From Chloroflexia bacterium (GTDB lineage: Bacteria; Chloroflexota; Chloroflexia; Thermomicrobiales; UBA6265): DNA of 6,714 bases. Both the position numbers and the translations under genes were made by a program. A model generated the notes under the pieces. The model was not told the origin of the DNA. It did not search any database and worked only from the letters and a program-made list of their open reading frames with translations. The DNA lies in assembly GCA_013696265.1 (NCBI GenBank), contig JACCYX010000254.1, positions 1 to 6,714 on the forward strand. The letters run 5' to 3'. Positions 6,293 through 6,714 of the stretch are shown here, one piece after another. Numbering within the stretch: position 1 is the stretch's first letter; the number at the start of each line of letters is the position of its first letter.

Positions 6293-6311
6293 TTTTTATC
6301 AATGCTTGGGA

Positions 6312-6321
6312 ATTGTGCAAT
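6312..6321. promoter_or_regulatory. Second small palindrome ATTG-TG-CAAT
   Basis: A 10-base inverted repeat (ATTG-TG-CAAT) lies 19 bases from the previous palindrome, in the same AT-rich stretch. CAAT and ATTG half-sites recur around it (CAAT at about 6299). It may be a second site of the same regulator, or chance in AT-rich DNA. Confidence 0.25.
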
Positions 6322-6377
6322 GCGCCCTAATCGGCTTGCTGGATATTGTCATTTCTCTCGTATGTAACGGGCATGGC

Positions 6378-6406
6378 GGAACGTTCCCCATCGGACCGGG
6401 TATTCT
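6378..6406 (+). promoter_or_regulatory. Possible promoter/operator of the ECF S-component gene
   Basis: The perfect 10-bp palindrome GGAACGTTCC (6378-6387) is followed by TATTCT (6401-6406), a 4 of 6 match to a -10 element. GGAAC also resembles the -35 of ECF-sigma promoters, at nearly the right distance. Transcription would begin near 6412, about 34 bases before the ATG. The housekeeping -35 match is poor, so either an activator or an alternative sigma factor would be needed; this is a weak call. Confidence 0.3.
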
Positions 6407-6445
6407 GCGGGAGACACGGACGGACTGACGAGGTTCAGGATCACG

Positions 6446-6714
6446 ATGACGCGAATCCACGCACTACAACGTACCTCCCCGGCGCGGTGGCAAGCCGGCC
6501 TCGTGCTGGCGGTGGCCAGCCTGGTTGGCCTGGCCTGTTTCCTTTACCCATTCGTCCTGCCGCTCGGGAACCAGCTCGATGGCGAGAACACGGCCCACGC
6601 CCGCCTTGCCCCGCTCCTCTTCGCGGCGGTGGTAGGTGTCTGCCTCGTCGCGATCCTGGTCACGATGGCCGACGACGGGGGCGTTTCCCGCTCGCGGACG
6701 GTCGCCCTGCTCGG
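6446..6714 (+). CDS. ECF transporter S-component-like membrane protein, N-terminal part cut by window edge
   Basis: Eighty-nine codons are visible from the ATG at 6446, with AGGA five bases upstream (CAGGATCACG before the ATG). A short basic N-terminus is followed by a first membrane helix (about 18-40, GLVLAVASLVGLACFLYPFV), an outer loop (41-53), and a second helix (about 54-74, LAPLLFAAVVGVCLVAILVT), then ADDGGVSRSRTVALLG as the frame runs off the edge. The pattern of a helix ending in WPF/YPF, a short polar loop with AHA, a second helix ending before a D-G-G turn, and then VALLG resembles the ECF-transporter S-components common in actinobacteria, often encoded next to cbiO/cbiQ-type ATPase and T-component genes. 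Such proteins capture a vitamin or similar small molecule at the membrane; the substrate cannot be told here. It is transcribed away from the PucR-type regulator. Confidence 0.6.
   Translation, partial: MTRIHALQRTSPARWQAGLVLAVASLVGLACFLYPFVLPLGNQLDGENTAHARLAPLLFAAVVGVCLVAILVTMADDGGVSRSRTVALL

Noticed and set aside
6279..6297. The CTGATC-GT-GATCAG repeat followed by TTTTT, read as a plus-strand terminator.
   Set aside because: No plus-strand gene lies upstream of it and the stem would be only 5 bp. Its position beside the regulator's -35 suits an operator better.

Overview
The window is GC-rich, tightly packed bacterial DNA. It carries four complete genes on the minus strand, a fifth minus-strand gene cut by the left edge, and one plus-strand gene cut by the right edge. 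The style of the proteins suggests a high-GC Chloroflexota (Thermomicrobia-like) or actinobacterial relative: a Prs of the RSDKK/DDEIATGGS type, a membrane-anchored protein with a Pro/Thr/Glu-rich stalk and a nuclease-fold domain, and an ECF S-component with an actinobacterial look. That placement is inferred from family resemblance and was not tested.

Layout from left to right: (1) the N-terminal 37 codons of a Y1/REP-associated tyrosine transposase (1-111, minus), followed by a short gap with two inverted repeats; (2) a DinB-fold protein (202-699, minus); (3) a ribose-phosphate diphosphokinase, prs (782-1726, minus), with its own promoter-like elements and set off by a 15-bp terminator-type hairpin at 1844-1877; (4) a modular 813-residue membrane-anchored protein (1899-4340, minus) made of a cytoplasmic N-terminal domain, one membrane helix, a long low-complexity stalk, a DUF4352-like domain and a degenerate staphylococcal-nuclease-like domain; (5) a 343-bp gap with a long structured leader and an extended -10 promoter overlapped by a perfect 12-bp palindrome; (6) a PucR/CdaR-type transcription regulator (4684-6183, minus); (7) a 262-bp divergent intergenic region, locally AT-rich, with several palindromes; (8) the start of an ECF-transporter S-component-like membrane protein (6446 onward, plus).

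How they may work together: the PucR-type regulator is divergent from the ECF S-component gene, which is the usual arrangement of a local regulator and the transporter it controls. Palindromes lie at -35/-40 of the regulator's promoter and just ahead of the transporter gene. prs supplies PRPP for nucleotide, His, Trp and NAD synthesis and could be co-transcribed with the dinB-like gene 82 bp downstream. The large surface protein appears to be an independent unit with its own promoter, leader and terminator. I saw no CRISPR array, tRNA or rRNA and no clear defence system. The most unusual items are the surface protein whose nuclease fold has lost catalytic residues and the Prs with substitutions at canonical metal and ribose-5-phosphate positions.
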